This document shows, in pieces, positions 5,905 through 7,241 of a DNA stretch of 7,241 nt; the first letter of the stretch is position 1; each line of letters starts with the position of its first letter. Below the pieces are notes generated by a model. It was not told the DNA's origin. It saw nothing but the letters and a program-made list of their open reading frames with translations, and did not search any database. The position numbers were made by a program, and so were the translations under genes. The DNA is from Gemmatimonadota bacterium (GTDB lineage Bacteria; Gemmatimonadota; Gemmatimonadetes; Gemmatimonadales; Gemmatimonadaceae): positions 1 through 7,241 of the forward strand of contig PLMM01000201.1 in the NCBI GenBank assembly GCA_003142495.1, in the 5' to 3' direction.

Positions 5905-7203
5905 ATGGCTGCAGGACTAGCCTCCCGCGAAGAACAGCGATCGCGATGGAAATGGCTCTCGTCTCTGAGAGAGCACTCCTTCGCCATTGGCGCGCTTGCT
6001 ATCTACGCGGTGTTTCGTGCCCTGGTGAATTCCGGGCGCATGACCGAGCAGGGCACGATCGCGTTCGATTGGCTGATTTTCGTCGTGGCAAACGCGTGCG
6101 TGGCGTATTGGTCGTTTCGCGCCTGGGCGGTTTCGCGCGATGAGCCCGCGACGCATCGCGCGTGGTTGATCATCGCCATCGCCGCGATTGGCCAGACGAT
6201 CGGCTCGGCGGCCGAAACAACGCTCCAGATCCTGTACAATCAGATCGCCTTGCCGCTGTGGATTCACCTGGACTTCGTCCTGGTGTACGTGCTCGTCATC
6301 GCGGGGTTGCTCTCGTTTCCGATCGCGCCCCGACGACGCGCTGATCGCATCACGCTGTCCTTCGACATAGCGACCGTCGCCCTCAGCGGGGTGATGATCT
6401 TCTGGTTCTGGAGCGTCCGTAGCGGAGCCTTCGAGCCCTCCACGACGCTCGCCAGCAAGGCGATCGTCATTGGCTATCCGTCCGCGGATCTTGCAGTGCT
6501 CCTCACCGCCGCGATTCTGCTGGTGCGCTCCGCGGATAACCGCAGTCGCACCATTTTCGGATACTTCGCGCTCGGCTACCTGTGCTCGTCGATCTCCGAC
6601 TTCTGGTATGGCTATCTGCAGATGTCGCCAGGGTACCAGCGCAATACCGGACTCGATGTTTGCTGGTTTGCGGCAGTCGTGCTCCCAATCTTCGCAGCCG
6701 CAACGCAGCTGCAGCACTCGGCACGGAAGGGCGCGCCGAGGCGAGAGGCAGCGAGGTGGATGGCGGAAATTCCGTCCATTGCAGTGGCGCTCGCCTTCGG
6801 AATGCTCTTTCTCGCGATCCGCGACAATCGAGAGGACGTGGAGGTGCAGCTCGGTGCCGGCGCGTTCGTGATGACCGTGCTCGCGATAGCCCGCCAGCGC
6901 ATCTCGGCGCGCGACGCCACGCGCTTGTGGAGCGAGCGGGCCGCGCGCGATGCGCGTTTTCGCGCGCTCGTGCAGCACTCGAGTGACGTCGTCGTGGTGC
7001 TCGATTCGTCGTTGCGCGCAAGCTACGTGAGTCCCGCAATCCAGGGCGTGCTCGGGCTCGACGCCGAGCTGGGGCTGGGCCGCACTTTTGTCGAGTGGGT
7101 TACGCCTGAGGACCGCCCGATGGCCGCCGAGCTTCTCGCGCGTGTGGCCTCGAGGCCACACGCGCGAGAAGCTCGGCGGCCATCGGGCGGTCCTCAGGCG
7201 TAA
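5905..7203 (+). CDS. Multi-pass membrane protein with PAS sensor domain (3' end unreliable)
   Basis: Counted from the ATG at 5905, the first 305-330 residues hold about ten hydrophobic segments (near 27-41, 53-71, 87-103, 119-139, 153-170, 185-207, 217-239, 250-267, 290-305 and 317-330): an integral-membrane sensory module I cannot assign to a named family. A linker rich in Arg/Ala (332-350) leads into a PAS domain starting around RFRALVQHSSDVVVVLDSS (351-369), with ASYVSPAIQGVLGL and VEWVTPEDRP following. Proteins of this shape usually continue into GGDEF, GGDEF-EAL or histidine kinase output domains, so a signalling role is likely, but no output domain is present in the window. From base 7152 the sequence is the exact reverse complement of 7062-7151. 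The last 17-20 codons and the TAA at 7201 therefore probably do not belong to the gene, and true coding evidence stops near 7151. AGGTG at 5894-5898 supports the ATG at 5905; a GTG at 5896 is the alternative start. Confidence 0.8.
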   Translation: MAAGLASREEQRSRWKWLSSLREHSFAIGALAIYAVFRALVNSGRMTEQGTIAFDWLIFVVANACVAYWSFRAWAVSRDEPATHRAWLIIAIAAIGQTIGSAAETTLQILYNQIALPLWIHLDFVLVYVLVIAGLLSFPIAPRRRADRITLSFDIATVALSGVMIFWFWSVRSGAFEPSTTLASKAIVIGYPSADLAVLLTAAILLVRSADNRSRTIFGYFALGYLCSSISDFWYGYLQMSPGYQRNTGLDVCWFAAVVLPIFAAATQLQHSARKGAPRREAARWMAEIPSIAVALAFGMLFLAIRDNREDVEVQLGAGAFVMTVLAIARQRISARDATRLWSERAARDARFRALVQHSSDVVVVLDSSLRASYVSPAIQGVLGLDAELGLGRTFVEWVTPEDRPMAAELLARVASRPHAREARRPSGGPQA

Positions 7204-7241
7204 CCCACTCGACAAAAGTGCGGCCCAGCCCCAGCTCGGCG
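7062..7241. repeat. Perfect 180-bp palindrome (90-bp arms, no spacer) at the window end
   Basis: Reading outwards from the axis between 7151 and 7152 (inside CTCGAG at 7149-7154), every base pairs with its mirror partner out to 7062 and 7241, the last base of the window. The arms are thus at least 90 bp with no mismatch and no loop. The left arm is in-frame PAS-domain coding sequence that matches what the family should have there (VEWVTPEDRP); the right arm is its antisense copy. Coding constraint on one arm only, perfect identity and position at the sequence end point to a fold-back artefact of amplification or assembly rather than a natural element. Confidence 0.95.

Noticed and set aside
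5606..5920. Possible small gene in the gap after the thioesterase
   Set aside because: It begins inside the thioesterase gene, lacks a ribosome binding site and any coherent protein pattern, and ends inside the next gene.
5917..7215. Long minus-strand open frame (432 codons) opposite the membrane PAS gene
   Set aside because: It is the antisense shadow of a gene with clear membrane and PAS features. Its start codon lies in the mirrored arm of the palindrome, and its product is charged low-complexity sequence with no recognisable domain.

Overview
The window is strongly G+C-rich and gene-dense. It looks like chromosomal DNA from a soil-type or metagenomic bacterium, most probably of the Gemmatimonadota. 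Acidobacteriota or another Gram-negative phylum with similar gene content is the alternative. This rests on gene content and style: the C-terminus of a DUF5916 outer-membrane protein, two lipoproteins with short lipobox signal peptides, a DUF4015-type glycosyl hydrolase-like lipoprotein, a class V PLP enzyme of the 'cysteine desulfurase-like' clade, and a multi-pass membrane protein with a PAS domain. No rRNA, complete tRNA, CRISPR array, transposase or phage gene is visible, and nothing marks the region as a genomic island.

Layout. (1) Bases 1-450 hold the C-terminal end of a DUF5916-family protein whose start lies outside the window. (2) Bases 481-2648 hold a two-gene, translationally coupled unit: a 3-hydroxyisobutyrate dehydrogenase-family NAD(P)-dependent oxidoreductase followed by a cysteine desulfurase-like class V PLP enzyme, joined by a GTGA stop/start overlap. 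(3) Bases 2629-3876 on the minus strand hold a DUF4015/GHL-type putative glycoside hydrolase lipoprotein. Its 3' end overlaps that of the PLP gene by 20 bp. (4) A 106-bp divergent intergenic region leads into bases 3983-5655, where an unrecognised lipoprotein gene is coupled by ATGA to a YciA-type acyl-CoA thioesterase. A weak intrinsic terminator candidate follows. (5) Bases 5656-5904 are non-coding, with a good hairpin and a tRNA T-arm-like motif. (6) From 5905 to the end lies a signalling protein with about ten membrane segments and the start of a PAS domain, cut off by the window end.

The most striking structure is at the right edge. Bases 7062-7241 form a perfect spacer-less palindrome with 90-bp arms, running to the last base. 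Its left arm is ordinary PAS coding sequence and its right arm is the exact reverse complement of it. The simplest reading is a fold-back artefact (chimeric amplification or assembly) at a contig end. If so, the last part of the apparent reading frame, its stop codon, and the antisense frame that starts inside the palindrome are not biological.

I do not see a convincing undescribed multi-gene system. The points most worth following are the palindrome, the apparent lack of the catalytic cysteine in the 'cysteine desulfurase-like' enzyme, the unknown lipoprotein coupled to a thioesterase, and the recurrence of -10-like boxes very close to start codons, which suggests leaderless or near-leaderless transcripts.
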